64,000 bases of DNA. Source: Rhodococcus antarcticus (GTDB lineage: Bacteria > Actinomycetota > Actinomycetes > Mycobacteriales > Mycobacteriaceae). The position numbers and the translations under genes are program-made. Location: assembly GCF_026153295.1 (NCBI RefSeq), contig NZ_CP110615.1:3038001-3102000 (forward strand). The letters run 5' to 3'. Of this stretch, positions 8,445-18,702 are shown one piece after another. Positions within the stretch are counted from its first letter, which is position 1; each line of letters starts with the position of its first letter. Below the pieces are notes generated by a model. That model saw only the letters and a program-made list of their open reading frames with translations. It did not search any database and had not been told where the DNA came from.

Positions 8445-9044
8445 TCAGGCGGGCGTGCGCCCGAGCAGGGCCACGAGCTGCTGCTGGGGGTCCTCGGAGG
8501 CGGTGCTGACCTCGGGCCCGAACGGGGCCCGGCCCACCATCCCGGAGGCACGGGCGTAGCGGAGCACGTGCAGGACCGCCTCGGGCACCACGCCCTCGGT
8601 CACGTCGAGGCCCGCGCCCGTCCCGATGTCCCAGGCGTGCACGGTGAGGTCGAGCAGCATCTGCTCGGCGTACTCGCCCGCCGGGGTGTCCCCGAAGGAC
8701 AGGTGCACCGTGGTGGCGTCCTCGGCGTTCGCCCACGCCTCGCGGGACCCGGTGGCCGCGCTGTCCCACGCCGCCACCGGGTCATCACCGAGCACGTCGC
8801 CGTCGTAGTCGTCGCCGACCTGGTCCGTCGTCTCGCCGACCAGCAGTCGTGGCGCCCACAGGTGCTCGGAGGTCATGTGGGCCAGCACGTCGCGGACGCT
8901 CCAGCCCTCGCACGGGCTCGCGTCGTCCCACGCCCCGGCGGGCACCCGGTGCACCAGCTCGCTGAACCGGTTGAACGCGCGCTGCAGCTGCTCGCGGGCG
9001 GGGGTCTCGGACTCGTCGGTGGGCAGGGTCCCGGTGGTGGCCAT
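8445..9044 (-). CDS. TIGR03086-type DinB-like metal-binding protein
   Basis: The 199 residues form a four-helix-bundle protein of the mycothiol-dependent maleylpyruvate isomerase/DinB superfamily. The ATG at 9044 begins MATTGTLP. Visible motifs are CEGWSVRDVLAHM (first metal His) and DLTVHAWDIGTG (later His), which with a third residue usually bind one divalent metal. The reaction is unknown; relatives act in mycothiol-linked chemistry. It is monocistronic between the EEP gene and the clpC1 terminator. Confidence 0.8.
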   Translation of the reverse strand: MATTGTLPTDESETPAREQLQRAFNRFSELVHRVPAGAWDDASPCEGWSVRDVLAHMTSEHLWAPRLLVGETTDQVGDDYDGDVLGDDPVAAWDSAATGSREAWANAEDATTVHLSFGDTPAGEYAEQMLLDLTVHAWDIGTGAGLDVTEGVVPEAVLHVLRYARASGMVGRAPFGPEVSTASEDPQQQLVALLGRTPA

Positions 9045-9091
9045 GCGTCCATGGCTACCCGTGGAGACGGGAGCCCGCACGACGAACCACG

Positions 9092-9134
9092 CACGACGGC
9101 GCCGCACCCCGGGAAGGAGTGCGGCGCCGTCGTG
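9092..9134 (-). terminator. Hairpin after clpC1
   Basis: Perfect 16-bp arms (9092-9107 and 9119-9134, CACGACGGCGCCGCAC and its complement) enclose an 11-base loop, starting 12 bases past the clpC1 stop. There is no T-run, which is common for GC-rich actinobacterial terminators. Confidence 0.75.
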
Positions 9135-9145
9135 GTCGGGCGGGG

Positions 9146-11683
9146 TCAGTCCGAGCTGTCGCCCTCGCCCGCCTTGGAGAGCTCCACCGGAGGCAGGTCG
9201 GGGACCACGCTCGGCTTGGTCTCGCCACGGAACGTGAACTTGGCGTCCTCGCCCGCGCTCTCGCCGTCCCAGCCCTCGACGTCCACCAGGACGATCTGGC
9301 CGGGCTGCAGCTCGCCGAAGAGGATCTTCTCCGACATCTGGTCCTCGATCTCGCGCTGGATGGTGCGCCGCAGCGGCCGCGCCCCCAGCACCGGGTCGAA
9401 CCCGCGCTTGGCCAGCAGCTGCTTGGCCGCGTGCGTGACCTCCAGGGCCATGTCCTTGTTCTTCAGCGCACCTTCGACGCGGGTGAGCATGAAGTCCACC
9501 ATCTTCACGATCTCGTCGGACGTGAGCTGGTGGAACACCACGATGTCGTCGATGCGGTTGAGGAACTCCGGGCGGAAGTGCTTCTTCAGCTCGTCGTTCA
9601 CCTTCTGCTTCATGCGGTCGTAGTTCGAGTCCGCACCGGAGCCGTTCGAGAAGCCCAGTCCGACGGCCTTGGAGATGTCGGCCGTGCCCAGGTTCGACGT
9701 GAAGATGAGCACGGTGTTCTTGAAGTCCACCGTGCGGCCCTGCCCATCGGTGAGCCGACCGTCCTCGAGCACCTGCAGGAGCGTGTTGTAGATCTCCTGG
9801 TGCGCCTTCTCGATCTCGTCGAACAGCACCACCGAGAATGGCTTGCGCCGCACCTTCTCGGTGAGCTGGCCCCCCTCCTCGTAGCCGACGTACCCGGGAG
9901 GGGCACCGAACAGCCGCGAGGCGGTGAAGCGGTCGTGGAACTCACCCATGTCGATCTGGATGAGCGCGTCGTCGTCGCCGAACAGGAAGTTCGCCAGCGC
10001 CTTGGAGAGCTCGGTCTTCCCGACGCCCGAGGGGCCCGCGAAGATGAACGAGCCCGACGGACGCTTGGGGTCCTTGAGCCCCGCACGGGTGCGCCGGATG
10101 GCCTTGGCCACCGACGTGACCGCCTCGTGCTGACCGATGATCCGCTTGTGGAGCTCGTCCTCCATGCGGAGCAGACGGGTGGTCTCCTCCTCGGTGAGCT
10201 TGAACACGGGGATGCCGGTCCAGTTCCCGAGGACCTCCGCGATCTGCTCGTCGTCCACCTCGGAGACGATGTCCAGGTCGCCCGAGCGCCACTGCTTCTC
10301 CCGCTCGGCCTTGCCGGTGAGGAGCTGCTTCTCGGTGTCCCGCAGGCTCGCCGCCTTCTCGAAGTCCTGCGCGTCGATCGCGGACTCCTTCTCCCGGCGG
10401 GCCGTCGCGATCTTCTCGTCGAACTCGCGGAGGTCCGGCGGCGCCGTCATCCGACGGATGCGCATCCGTGCGCCCGCCTCGTCGATGAGGTCGATCGCCT
10501 TGTCCGGGAGGAACCGGTCCGAGATGTACCGGTCGGCCAGGGTGGCCGCCGCGACCAGGGCACCGTCGGTGATGGAGACCCGGTGGTGCGCCTCGTAGCG
10601 GTCGCGCAGACCCTTGAGGATCTCGATGGTGTGCTCGACGCTCGGCTCGCCCACCTGGACGGGCTGGAAGCGCCGCTCGAGGGCCGCGTCCTTCTCGATG
10701 TACTTGCGGTACTCGTCGATCGTGGTGGCGCCGATGGTCTGGAGCTCACCACGGGCCAGCATCGGCTTGAGGATGCTGGCGGCGTCGATCGCGCCCTCGG
10801 CCGCGCCGGCACCGACCAGGGTGTGGATCTCGTCGATGAACAGGATGATGTCGCCGCGGGTGCGGATCTCCTTGAGCACCTTCTTCAGGCGCTCCTCGAA
10901 GTCACCGCGGTAGCGGCTGCCGGCCACCAGGGAGCCCAGGTCCAGCGTGTAGAGCTGCTTGTCCTTGAGCGTCTCCGGCACCTCGTTGTTCACGATGGCC
11001 TGGGCGAGGCCCTCGACGACCGCCGTCTTGCCGACACCGGGCTCGCCGATGAGGCAGGGGTTGTTCTTGGTGCGGCGGCTCAGCACCTGCATGACCCGCT
11101 CGATCTCCTTCTCGCGCCCGATGACCGGGTCGAGCTTGGACTCGCGCGCGGCCTGCGTCAGGTTGCGGCCGAACTGGTCGAGCACCAGCGACGTGGACGG
11201 CGTGCCCTCGCTGCGGGTGCCGCCGGCCTCGGCCGGCTCCTTGCCCTGGTAGCCGCTCAGCAGCTGGATGACCTGCTGGCGGACCCGGTTGAGGTCTGCA
11301 CCCAGCTTCACCAGCACCTGGGCGGCGACGCCCTCACCCTCGCGGATGAGCCCGAGCAGGATGTGCTCGGTGCCGATGTAGTTGTGGCCGAGCTGCAGGG
11401 CCTCCCGCAGGCTCAGCTCGAGGACCTTCTTGGCGCGCGGGGTGAAGGGGATGTGGCCGGACGGAGCCTGCTGGCCCTGGCCGATGATCTCCTCGACCTG
11501 GCTGCGGACACCCTCGAGAGAGATCCCCAGGCTCTCCAGGGACTTGGCCGCCACGCCTTCACCCTCGTGGATGAGGCCCAGCAGGATGTGCTCGGTGCCG
11601 ATGTAGTTGTGGTTGAGCATCCTGGCCTCTTCCTGGGCCAGGACCACCACGCGGCGTGCGCGGTCGGTGAACCTCTCGAACAT
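9146..11683 (-). CDS. clpC1: ATP-dependent Clp protease ATPase subunit ClpC1
   Basis: ClpC1 unfolds proteins and feeds them to ClpP1P2; it is essential in mycobacteria. The 845 residues show the Clp-N repeat pair ([13 protein letters not shown] occurs at about 26 and 101), the first AAA+ module with Walker A GEPGVGKT at 213-220, a UVR/middle domain at about 420-460, the second AAA+ module with GPSGVGKT at about 550-557, and the D2-small domain ([10 protein letters not shown]). The ATG at 11683 has GAGGGAGAG just upstream. Length and sequence are very close to M. tuberculosis ClpC1 (848 residues). A promoter region of about 300 bases precedes it. Confidence 0.98.
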   Translation of the reverse strand: MFERFTDRARRVVVLAQEEARMLNHNYIGTEHILLGLIHEGEGVAAKSLESLGISLEGVRSQVEEIIGQGQQAPSGHIPFTPRAKKVLELSLREALQLGHNYIGTEHILLGLIREGEGVAAQVLVKLGADLNRVRQQVIQLLSGYQGKEPAEAGGTRSEGTPSTSLVLDQFGRNLTQAARESKLDPVIGREKEIERVMQVLSRRTKNNPCLIGEPGVGKTAVVEGLAQAIVNNEVPETLKDKQLYTLDLGSLVAGSRYRGDFEERLKKVLKEIRTRGDIILFIDEIHTLVGAGAAEGAIDAASILKPMLARGELQTIGATTIDEYRKYIEKDAALERRFQPVQVGEPSVEHTIEILKGLRDRYEAHHRVSITDGALVAAATLADRYISDRFLPDKAIDLIDEAGARMRIRRMTAPPDLREFDEKIATARREKESAIDAQDFEKAASLRDTEKQLLTGKAEREKQWRSGDLDIVSEVDDEQIAEVLGNWTGIPVFKLTEEETTRLLRMEDELHKRIIGQHEAVTSVAKAIRRTRAGLKDPKRPSGSFIFAGPSGVGKTELSKALANFLFGDDDALIQIDMGEFHDRFTASRLFGAPPGYVGYEEGGQLTEKVRRKPFSVVLFDEIEKAHQEIYNTLLQVLEDGRLTDGQGRTVDFKNTVLIFTSNLGTADISKAVGLGFSNGSGADSNYDRMKQKVNDELKKHFRPEFLNRIDDIVVFHQLTSDEIVKMVDFMLTRVEGALKNKDMALEVTHAAKQLLAKRGFDPVLGARPLRRTIQREIEDQMSEKILFGELQPGQIVLVDVEGWDGESAGEDAKFTFRGETKPSVVPDLPPVELSKAGEGDSSD

Positions 11684-11803
11684 CGCTCTCCCTCACGCTC
11701 CTGGTGCACTGGTCACGGGCGACGGCCCGGACCTGCTGAGACACCGCGCTCCGCGGGTGCCGTCCGGGTGCACTGCCGGACGTGCTGCGGGTCGCGTGTG
11801 CCT

Positions 11804-11809
11804 ACTGTA
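11804..11809 (-). promoter_or_regulatory. Candidate -10 box of clpC1
   Basis: On the minus strand TACAGT fits TAnnnT and is almost the only AT-rich hexamer upstream of clpC1. A TTGAAC occurs further up (11834-11839), but the 24-base spacing is too long for a standard -35. Confidence 0.35.
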
Positions 11810-11911
11810 ATCGCCCTGCGGTTTCCGAGCCCGGTTCAACCACCACCGGTCCGGACCTCCCGCTGGACTCACCTGTGCAACGCCGCAGCCCCGCCGGTCG
11901 TTTCGAGCTGC

Positions 11912-11929
11912 GTTGCGCTGAGGGTGAAC
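11912..11929. promoter_or_regulatory. Possible ClgR-like box upstream of clpC1
   Basis: GTTGCGCTGAGGGTGAAC resembles the ClgR operator core (CGCynanrGCG flanked by AT) with one core mismatch and weak flanks. ClgR activates clp genes in corynebacteria, mycobacteria and streptomycetes. Of the 314 bases at 11684-11997 this box, the -10 candidate and the lsr2 hairpin are all I can point to; no gene is seen there. Confidence 0.25.
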
Positions 11930-11945
11930 GGGCCGGAAACGCCGT

Positions 11946-11979
11946 CGGCCCCGCTCCACCCCGGGGGTGGGCGAGGCCG
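11946..11979 (-). terminator. Hairpin after lsr2
   Basis: CGGCC (11946-11950) pairs with GGCCG (11975-11979), and inside it CCACC pairs with GGTGG, separated by a small internal loop. It lies about 20 bases past the lsr2 stop. Confidence 0.45.
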
Positions 11980-11997
11980 CGGACGACGTCGGGGAGC

Positions 11998-12357
11998 TCA
12001 GGCGTTCTTGTGGAAGGCCTCGACCACCGCGGCCGGGATCCGACCCCGCTCGGAGACCGCGTGGCCGTTGCTGCGGGCCCACTCGCGGATGGCTCCGCTC
12101 TGCTCACGATCGGCCGCGGCCCGCCCCTTGGGCGCACCCGTCGCCGCGCGCGTCCCGCGGCGGACCGTGGTCTTGCGGGCGTGGCCGATCCAGGTGGCGA
12201 CGTCGTCACGGAGCTTCTGGGCGTTCTCGGCGGAGAGGTCGATCTCGTAGCTGGTGCCGTCCAGGGAGAACTGCACGGTGTGCACGGAGCCCTCGTCGAG
12301 CGGGTCTCCGGTGAGATCGTCACTGAACACCACGGTCACCTTCTGCTGCCTGGCCAT
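11998..12357 (-). CDS. lsr2: Nucleoid-associated protein Lsr2
   Basis: Lsr2 is the actinobacterial H-NS-like protein that coats AT-rich and foreign DNA. The 119 residues show the N-terminal beta/alpha dimerisation domain ([26 protein letters not shown]), a basic linker at about 61-82, and the C-terminal DNA-binding domain with [19 protein letters not shown], where RGR (104-106) enters the minor groove. The ATG at 12357 has GAGAGG about ten bases upstream. A start further upstream at 12423 is in frame but not conserved. It sits between clpC1 and lysS as in M. tuberculosis (Rv3596c-Rv3598c). Confidence 0.97.
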   Translation of the reverse strand: MARQQKVTVVFSDDLTGDPLDEGSVHTVQFSLDGTSYEIDLSAENAQKLRDDVATWIGHARKTTVRRGTRAATGAPKGRAAADREQSGAIREWARSNGHAVSERGRIPAAVVEAFHKNA

Positions 12358-12450
12358 CTCGTACCATTTCCTCTCGATCACGCATCCCCCGAACGGCGTT
12401 GATCCTAGCGCACGGGAGCACATTCCCGGGGCGCCCGTCGCGCCATTGCA

Positions 12451-13959
12451 TCAGGACGTGATCGGGCGCACGAGCGGAAACAGGATGGTCTCCCGAATTC
12501 CCAGTCCGGTCAGCGCCATCAACAACCGGTCGACGCCCATTCCCGTTCCGGTGGTCGGCGGCATTCCCTGCTCCATCGCCGCCAGGAAGTCCTCGTCCAG
12601 CCGCATGGCCTCGTCGTCGCCGGCCGCGGCCAGGCGCGCCTGGTCGACGAAGCGCTCCCGCTGCACCACCGGGTCCACCAGCTCGGAGTACCCGGTGGCC
12701 AGCTCGAAGCCGCGGACGTAGAGGTCCCACTTCTCGGTGACGCCGGCGATGGTGCGGTGCTGGCGGGTCAGCGGCGAGGTCTCCACCGGGAAGTCGCGCA
12801 CGAACGTCGGCGCCCACAGGTCGTTGCCGACGAGGTGCTCCCACAGCTCCTCGACCAGCTTGCCGTGGCCCCAGCCCGGGTCCACCTCCAGGTCCACGCG
12901 AGCGGCGTGCGCACGCAGGACGTCGACGGTGTCCTGCGGGGTGACCTCCGTGCCGAGCGCGGCCGAGAGCGTCGGGTACATCTCCAGCGTCGTCCACTCG
13001 CCGTCCACGGAGTACGCCGAGCCGTCGGCCAGGGTCAGCTCCCGGGTGCCGAAGGCGGCGTCGGCCACCTCCTGCACGAGCTCGCGGGTCATCCGGGCGG
13101 AGTCGTCGTAGGTGCCGTACGCCTCGTAGGTCTCCAGCGTGGCGAACTCCGGGGAGTGCGAGGAGTCCATGCCCTCGTTGCGGAAGCTCCGGTTGACCTC
13201 GAAGACCTTCTCCAGCCCGCCCACCACCGCGCGCTTGAGGAACAGCTCGGGCGCGATGCGCAGGTAGAGGTCGAGGTCCATGGCGTTGGACCGGGTGGTG
13301 AACGGCCGGGCCGCCGCGCCGCCGTGCAGCGTCTGCAGCATCGGCGTCTCCACCTCGATGAACCCCCGTCGCTCCAGTGCGTGCCGGATCTCCCGGACCA
13401 CCAGCGAGCGCTGCCGCACGGTGTCACGGGCCTGCTGGCGGACGATGAGGTCCACGTAGCGCAGCCGGACCCTGCTCTCCTCGCTCATCTCCTTGTGCGC
13501 CACCGGCAGCGGGCGCAGGCTCTTGGCCGCCATGGCCCACTCGTCGGCCATCACGCTGAGCTCGCCGCTGCGGGAGGTGATGACCTCTCCGTGCACGAAG
13601 ACGTGGTCGCCGAGGTCGACGTCGGCCTTCCACACGGCCAGGGCCGTCTCGCCCACCCCGGCCAGGCTGACCATCACCTGGAGCTGGGTGCCGTCGCCGG
13701 CCTGCAGCGTGGCGAAGCAGAGCTTGCCGCCGGTGCGGGCGAGCATGACCCGGCCCGCGACGCCGACCAGCTCGCCGGTGGCCGTGTCCGGGGCGAGGTC
13801 GGGGTGGGCGGCGCGGACCTCGCCCAGGGTGTGGGTGCGCGGCACGCTGACCGGGTAGGGGTCGTGACCGGCGGCGAGCATCCGCTCCCGCTTGTCCCGC
13901 CGGACCCGCAGCTGCTCGGGCTGGTCGTCGTCCGGTCGAGGTGCGGGGGTGTCGGTCAC
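12451..13959 (-). CDS. lysS: Lysyl-tRNA synthetase, class II
   Basis: This enzyme charges tRNA-Lys. The 502 residues carry an N-terminal OB-fold anticodon-binding domain ([20 protein letters not shown] at about 65-85) and the class II catalytic domain: motif 2 with [14 protein letters not shown] and motif 3 with GMGVDRLLM near the C-terminus. The start is GTG 13959. There is no Shine-Dalgarno sequence, but TACGCT eight bases upstream suggests a leaderless mRNA. The protein has no extra N-terminal membrane domain, so it is LysS rather than the lipid-modifying LysX form. Confidence 0.97.
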   Translation of the reverse strand: MTDTPAPRPDDDQPEQLRVRRDKRERMLAAGHDPYPVSVPRTHTLGEVRAAHPDLAPDTATGELVGVAGRVMLARTGGKLCFATLQAGDGTQLQVMVSLAGVGETALAVWKADVDLGDHVFVHGEVITSRSGELSVMADEWAMAAKSLRPLPVAHKEMSEESRVRLRYVDLIVRQQARDTVRQRSLVVREIRHALERRGFIEVETPMLQTLHGGAAARPFTTRSNAMDLDLYLRIAPELFLKRAVVGGLEKVFEVNRSFRNEGMDSSHSPEFATLETYEAYGTYDDSARMTRELVQEVADAAFGTRELTLADGSAYSVDGEWTTLEMYPTLSAALGTEVTPQDTVDVLRAHAARVDLEVDPGWGHGKLVEELWEHLVGNDLWAPTFVRDFPVETSPLTRQHRTIAGVTEKWDLYVRGFELATGYSELVDPVVQRERFVDQARLAAAGDDEAMRLDEDFLAAMEQGMPPTTGTGMGVDRLLMALTGLGIRETILFPLVRPITS

Positions 13960-13967
13960 GGGTGGTC

Positions 13968-13973
13968 AGCGTA
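13968..13973 (-). promoter_or_regulatory. Candidate -10 box of leaderless lysS
   Basis: On the minus strand TACGCT (TAnnnT) ends eight bases before the lysS GTG. No ribosome-binding site is present, consistent with transcription starting at or next to the start codon. Confidence 0.4.
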
Positions 13974-14050
13974 GTTGGCCGGGGTGCCACGAGATCGCGC
14001 CCGCTCGCACGACGACGCGCCCGGGCGGTGCGCCCCGGTGGGTTCGGGGA

Positions 14051-14458
14051 TCAGCGCGGGTCCGGGGCCAGGCCGAGCTCCCGCAGGCCGGACTGCCCGC
14101 CCTCGAGATCGGTGGCCCGGTGCAGGCCGAGCTCCTGCAGGGCGGCGGCGGCGAGGGACGAGGTGTACCCCTCCTGGCACACCACCACCCAGGCGACGTC
14201 GTGGTCGACCGCCTCGGGCAGGCGGTCGTCGCTGGTGGGGTCGCAACGCCACTCCAGGACGTTGCGCTCCACGACGAGGGCACCCGGGACGGCACCCTCG
14301 GCGGCACGCTGGGCGGCCGGTCGGATGTCCACCACCAGAGCCCCGCCGGCCACGGCCGCGGCGAGCTCCTGCGGCTGCAGCCTGGTGAGCCCGGTACGGG
14401 CCCGGTGGAGCAGCTGGTCCACGGTCAGCGGGACGGGGTCCGGGGGCGGCGGGGTCAC
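14051..14458 (-). CDS. Rhodanese-like sulfurtransferase domain protein
   Basis: This 135-residue single-domain rhodanese has the active-site loop CQEGYTS with Cys94, so it could carry a persulfide. LVVDIRPAAQRAAEGAVPGA is the usual N-terminal signature. The specific sulfur donor and acceptor are unknown. Its GTG at 14458 overlaps the coaX stop (GTGA), making it the last gene of the DUF2520-panC-panD-coaX operon. Confidence 0.88.
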   Translation of the reverse strand: MTPPPPDPVPLTVDQLLHRARTGLTRLQPQELAAAVAGGALVVDIRPAAQRAAEGAVPGALVVERNVLEWRCDPTSDDRLPEAVDHDVAWVVVCQEGYTSSLAAAALQELGLHRATDLEGGQSGLRELGLAPDPR

Positions 14459-15261
14459 CGTGCCGGAGCCCGGTCGACGTTGCGCTCGTAGACCAGGCGC
14501 AGACCCACCAGGGTCAGGAACGGCTCGTGGTGGGCGATGGTCGCCGACTCCGCGACCACGAGCGGCGCCAGGCCACCGGTGGCCAGCACGGCCACGGGCT
14601 CGCCCGAGTCGCCCACCAGCTCGTCGAGGATCCGCCGCACGAGCCCGTCGACCTGCCCGGCGAAGCCGTAGACGATGCCCGACTGCAGGCACTCCACGGT
14701 GTTCTTGCCGATCACCGAGCGTGGCCGGACCAGCTCGACCTTGCGCAGGGCGGCGGCCCGGGCGGCCAGGGCGTCCACGCTGATCTCGATGCCGGGGGCC
14801 AGCGCCCCGCCGAGGAACTCCCCCCGCGCGCTGACCACGTCGATGTTGGTGGACGTGCCGAAGTCCACGACCACGCACGCGGTGCCGTGCAGGTGGTGCG
14901 CGGCCAGGGTGTTGATCACCCGGTCCGCGCCGACCTCCTTGGGGTTGTCCACCAGCAGCGGCACCCCGGTGCGCACCCCGGGCTCGACGACGACGTGCGG
15001 CACGTCCCCCCAGTAGCGGGTGAGCATGGAGCGCAGCTCGCGCAGCACGGCGGGCACGGTGGACAGGGCCGCGACCCCGGTGACGTCGTGCACGTGGTGG
15101 CCGAGCAGCCCCCGCATGATGAGCGCCATCTCGTCGGCGGTCATCCGGGCGTCGGTGCGCATCCGCCAGTCGCGCACCAGGCTCGGGGTCTCGCCCTCGG
15201 TGGTGTCGCTGAACAGGCCCAGCACGATGTTCGTGTTGCCGATGTCGATGGTCAGCAGCAC
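14455..15261 (-). CDS. coaX: Type III pantothenate kinase
   Basis: CoaX phosphorylates pantothenate, the first step of CoA synthesis from vitamin B5, and belongs to the ASKHA fold. The 268 residues begin with the phosphate loop DIGNTN at 6-11. The substrate region is EVGADRVINT and the nucleotide site DFGTSTNIDVV. The GTG at 15261 starts MLLTIDIGNTN, the normal family start. It follows panD by four bases in the CoA precursor operon. Confidence 0.95.
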   Translation of the reverse strand: MLLTIDIGNTNIVLGLFSDTTEGETPSLVRDWRMRTDARMTADEMALIMRGLLGHHVHDVTGVAALSTVPAVLRELRSMLTRYWGDVPHVVVEPGVRTGVPLLVDNPKEVGADRVINTLAAHHLHGTACVVVDFGTSTNIDVVSARGEFLGGALAPGIEISVDALAARAAALRKVELVRPRSVIGKNTVECLQSGIVYGFAGQVDGLVRRILDELVGDSGEPVAVLATGGLAPLVVAESATIAHHEPFLTLVGLRLVYERNVDRAPAR

Positions 15262-15265
15262 GGGA

Positions 15266-15769
15266 TCAGGCCTCCGTCGGCTGCAGCGGCGCCGGGTCCG
15301 GGTCCGGGTCCGGGGAGATCAGCGCGTCCAGCCGGGCCGCGTCCGGGGTCTCGGCCGACTCGGTGACCGCACCCGAGCGCAGGCCGGAGCCCGCCGGGGC
15401 GTGCGCCGGGTCCGCGCCGAGCTCGACGACGCGGTTGTCGGCGTCGACGAAGACGACGCGGGGCGCGGACGTGCGGGCCTCGGAGGGATCCATCATCCCG
15501 TAGCTGATGAGGATGACCAGGTCACCGGGCACGACCAGGTGCGCGGCCGCCCCGTTGATGCCGATCACCCCGCTGCCGCGCTCGCCCGGGATGACGTAGG
15601 TCTCCAGGCGAGCCCCGTTGGTGACGTCCACGATGGCCACCTGCTCACCCTCGAGGAGGTCGGCGGCGTCCATCAGGTCGCGGTCCACGGTGACGGAACC
15701 GACGTAGTGCAGGTCGGCCTGCGTCACCGTCGCACGGTGGATCTTGGACTTGAGCATGGTGCGGAACAC
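15266..15769 (-). CDS. panD: Aspartate 1-decarboxylase precursor
   Basis: PanD makes beta-alanine from aspartate. It is a pyruvoyl enzyme that cleaves itself between Gly24 and Ser25; both are present at exactly those positions (HYVGSVTVD). The catalytic [17 protein letters not shown] region is intact. The product has 167 residues, longer than the roughly 139 in M. tuberculosis, because of an Asp-Pro/Ala-rich tail with a DPDPDP run. Such tails vary in actinobacterial PanD and affect pyrazinoic-acid sensitivity in mycobacteria. GTG 15769 is chosen because it sets the canonical cleavage numbering. It follows panC by two bases. Confidence 0.96.
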   Translation of the reverse strand: MFRTMLKSKIHRATVTQADLHYVGSVTVDRDLMDAADLLEGEQVAIVDVTNGARLETYVIPGERGSGVIGINGAAAHLVVPGDLVILISYGMMDPSEARTSAPRVVFVDADNRVVELGADPAHAPAGSGLRSGAVTESAETPDAARLDALISPDPDPDPAPLQPTEA

Positions 15770-15771
15770 GG

Positions 15772-16701
15772 TCAGGCCTCCGGGACGGCGGTCGGTGCGG
15801 GAACGTTCAGGAAGCCGGTGCCGAGGGCGACGCCGACGTTGTCGATGAGCCGGGTGGGGCCGACGCGGGCCGCGACGAGCAGCCGGGCGTCACCCTGCGC
15901 AGGGGCAGGTCCGAGGTGGAGGTCGCGCAGCTCGAGGTAGTCCACGACCACCCCGGGCTCCGCGTCGAGGACGGCGCGGGCGGTCTCCAGCACCACCTCC
16001 GCGCCCCCCTGGGCGGCGTGCGCGCCGGCGACGAGCGCCGCGGAGAGCACCACGGCCGCCCGGCGCTGGTCCGCGTCGAGGTAGGCGTTGCGCGAGCTCA
16101 GGGCCAGACCGTCGGGCTCGCGCACGGTGGGCACGCCGACCACCCGGACCCCCAGGTCCAGGTCGGCCACCATCTGCCGGACCAGGGTCAGCTGCTGGAA
16201 GTCCTTCTCCCCGAAGAACGCCGTGTCCGGCCCGACGACGGCGAACAGCTTGGCGACGACGGTGAGCATCCCCCCGAAGTGTCCCGGTCGCGACGCCCCC
16301 TCGAGCTCGGCGCCGAGCGGCCCCGGGTGCACGGTGGTGCGTCGCCCGCGCGGGTACATGCCGTCCGCGGACGGCGCGAGGACCAGGTCCACGCCGGCCT
16401 CCCGCAGCAGCTCGGTGTCGCGCTCCAGGGTCCGGGGGTAGGCCTCGAGGTCCTCGCCGGCCCCGAACTGCAGCGGGTTCACGAAGATCGACACCACGAC
16501 GGTGGAGCCCGGCACCCGCCGCGCGTGCCGCACCAGCTCGAGGTGCCCGGCGTGCAGCGCGCCCATGGTGGGCACGAGCACCACGCGTCGACCGGCGGCC
16601 CGCAGGGCACGGCTGGTGCGGGCCAGCTCGGCCGGATCGTGGTGCACCGTGGCTGCACCGGGGGTGAAGCGGCGCAGGGGGGGACGGGGCGGGGCGGTCA
16701 C
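15772..16701 (-). CDS. panC: Pantothenate synthetase
   Basis: PanC condenses pantoate with beta-alanine using ATP, via a pantoyl adenylate. The 309 residues show the HIGH-like [25 protein letters not shown] and the KMSKS-like SSRN. The GTG at 16701 overlaps the stop of the upstream DUF2520 gene (GTGA) and gives a normal-length enzyme. Its product feeds CoaX two genes downstream. Confidence 0.96.
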   Translation of the reverse strand: MTAPPRPPLRRFTPGAATVHHDPAELARTSRALRAAGRRVVLVPTMGALHAGHLELVRHARRVPGSTVVVSIFVNPLQFGAGEDLEAYPRTLERDTELLREAGVDLVLAPSADGMYPRGRRTTVHPGPLGAELEGASRPGHFGGMLTVVAKLFAVVGPDTAFFGEKDFQQLTLVRQMVADLDLGVRVVGVPTVREPDGLALSSRNAYLDADQRRAAVVLSAALVAGAHAAQGGAEVVLETARAVLDAEPGVVVDYLELRDLHLGPAPAQGDARLLVAARVGPTRLIDNVGVALGTGFLNVPAPTAVPEA

Positions 16702-17594
16702 GAGAGCTCCTCCAGGACGGCTCGGGCGGCGGCGGCGGTGATGAGGGCGTGCTGCTCGGCGCGCTGCGCCGTCCGGCGGGACAGCGCCCGGTAGGCCTCG
16801 GCGAGCTCGGGGTCCACAGCCCGGAGCACGCGCAGGTGGGCGGCCACCGCGGCCGCGTCGCCCCGGGCGACCGGCCCGGTGAGCGCGCGGTCCCCGTGGC
16901 GCAGCGCGTTGTCCAGCGCGGCCGAGAGCAGCGGGCTGAGCAGCCGCTCGGCGGGCACCCCGCCCGTGGTGACCGACTCGAGCACCTGCACCGCGTCGCG
17001 CACCAGCGTCACCAGGTGGTTCGCACCGTGGGCGAGGGCGGCGTGGTAGGTCTCCCGGTCGGCCTCGGCCACCCGCACCGGCTCGGCCCCGACCTCCAGC
17101 ACTAGCGCCTCGCCCACCGCCCAGCCCAGCTCGTCGCGCGCGGTCACGCCGAAGCAGCAGCTGGCCAGGCGGGCGGTGTCCTCCGGGTGGCCGGTGAACG
17201 TCATCGCCGGGTGCAGCGCGAGCGGGAGGGCCCCGAGCCGGGTGAGCGGCTCCAGCACGCCGACGCCGCGGGCCCCGCAGGTGTGCACCACGATCTGGCC
17301 CGGTCGCACGGCACCGGTGGACGCGAGCCCGGCCACGAGCCCGGCCAGCGCGTCGTCGGGCACTGCGAGCAGCAGCAGGTCCACCCGGCCGGCGACCTCG
17401 TCGGGCGGCAGGACCACGGCGTCGGGCAACCGGTCGGCGGCACGGCGACGGGAGGCGTCCGAGATCGCCGAGGTGGCCACGACGAGGTGGCCGGCGTGCT
17501 CCCACGCCTGCCCGAGCGCGGTGCCCACGCGCCCGGCGGAGACGACCCCCACCGTCAGCCGCGCGGGGGCGCCGGGGCTCTCGTGCGACGTCAT
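16698..17594 (-). CDS. Rossmann-fold/DUF2520 protein (Rv3603c-like)
   Basis: The 298-residue protein has an N-terminal dinucleotide-binding fold ([14 protein letters not shown]) and a C-terminal helical DUF2520 domain. It looks like a ketopantoate or 6-phosphogluconate-type reductase. Its place at the head of panC-panD-coaX makes a reductase role in pantothenate synthesis attractive, but no reaction is established for this family as far as I know. The ATG at 17594 has GAGGAAGGA just upstream. It is the first gene of the operon. Confidence 0.85.
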   Translation of the reverse strand: MTSHESPGAPARLTVGVVSAGRVGTALGQAWEHAGHLVVATSAISDASRRRAADRLPDAVVLPPDEVAGRVDLLLLAVPDDALAGLVAGLASTGAVRPGQIVVHTCGARGVGVLEPLTRLGALPLALHPAMTFTGHPEDTARLASCCFGVTARDELGWAVGEALVLEVGAEPVRVAEADRETYHAALAHGANHLVTLVRDAVQVLESVTTGGVPAERLLSPLLSAALDNALRHGDRALTGPVARGDAAAVAAHLRVLRAVDPELAEAYRALSRRTAQRAEQHALITAAAARAVLEELS

Positions 17595-17702
17595 CGTCGT
17601 CCTTCCTCGTCCTCGTTCCGGTCCCGCAGCAGGGGTACCGGTCGGTTGCGCGCACACGCTACGGCCGTGCGCGCGGTGGGCGAAGCCGACGTGATCCCGG
17701 TC

Positions 17703-18659
17703 ATGGGGGCAGAGTCAACGCCCGTGTGGCGGGACTGGGAGCAGGCGTGGGAGCAGGCGCTGTACGGCCCCGGCGGCTTCGTGCGCTCCGGGCAGCCACC
17801 CGCCGCCCACTTCCGCACGTCGGTGCACGTGGGCGGGTTGCTCGCCGAGGCCGTGGTGGAGCTGCTCGGTCGGGTCGACACCGCCCTCGGCCACCCCGCG
17901 ACCGTGGACCTGGTGGACCTGGGCGCCGGGGGCGGGGAGCTGCTCGCCGGGGTCGTGGAGCGGCTGCCGACCGGGCTGCGGAGCCGGGTTCAGCCGCTCG
18001 CGGTGGACCTCCGGTCGGCGCCCGACGGGTGGTCGCTGCCCTGGGCGACCGCCATGCCGGACCGGCTGCACGGGCTCGTGGTGGCCCACGAGTGGCTCGA
18101 CGCGCTGGCCTGCCCCGTGGTGGTGGAGGTCGACGGGGTGCTGCGGCGGGTGCAGGTGGCCACCGGAGGACCGGAGCGGGACGGTTCGGAGCGGGCCGGA
18201 CCAGCCGCCGACGGGGCCGCGCGGGCGTGGTGGCGGCGGTGGGGCGGTGGGAGCCGCGGCGAGGTCGGTCTCCCGCGGGACACGGCCTGGTCCGCGGTGC
18301 TGTCCCACGTCGTGGCGGGGGCGGCGGTCGCCGTCGACTACGGCGTGGTCCGGCCGGCCGACACCCTGGCTGCCTACCGCCACGGCCGGCAGGCGCCTCC
18401 GGTGCCGGACGGCTCCTGCGACCTCACGGCGCACGTGCACTGGCCGTCGGTGGCGGCCCGGGGCGGCAGGCTCGTCACCCAGGCCGAGGCCCTGACCCGG
18501 CTCGGGGTGTCGGCAGGGGTCCCGGACCCCGACGGCTGGGGGTGGCTGCTGCACGCCGAGCGCTCCGGGCAGCTCGCGGAGCTGAGCGACCCGTCCGGGC
18601 TGGGCGGGTTCGGCTGGCTGCTGGCCGAGCGGGGCGGGGCACGGCGGCTGCTCGGCTGA
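17703..18659 (+). CDS. MidA/NDUFAF7-family SAM-dependent methyltransferase
   Basis: The 318 residues resemble the DUF185/MidA family: the N-terminal YGPGGFVRSGQPPAAHFRTS segment, a SAM-binding loop VDLGAGGGELL, and VVAHEWLDALACPVV where substrate acids usually sit. The eukaryotic member NDUFAF7 dimethylates an Arg of the complex I subunit NDUFS2, the NuoD homologue. The gene immediately downstream is a NuoD paralogue, so that protein is the obvious candidate substrate (inference). ATG 17703 is used; GTG codons at 17667, 17676 and 17691 are in frame and cannot be excluded. Confidence 0.82.
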   Translation: MGAESTPVWRDWEQAWEQALYGPGGFVRSGQPPAAHFRTSVHVGGLLAEAVVELLGRVDTALGHPATVDLVDLGAGGGELLAGVVERLPTGLRSRVQPLAVDLRSAPDGWSLPWATAMPDRLHGLVVAHEWLDALACPVVVEVDGVLRRVQVATGGPERDGSERAGPAADGAARAWWRRWGGGSRGEVGLPRDTAWSAVLSHVVAGAAVAVDYGVVRPADTLAAYRHGRQAPPVPDGSCDLTAHVHWPSVAARGGRLVTQAEALTRLGVSAGVPDPDGWGWLLHAERSGQLAELSDPSGLGGFGWLLAERGGARRLLG

Positions 18660-18702
18660 CCGTGGGCGGACCCGGCCGCCCGCGGCTGGCACGATCGTCG
18701 AC

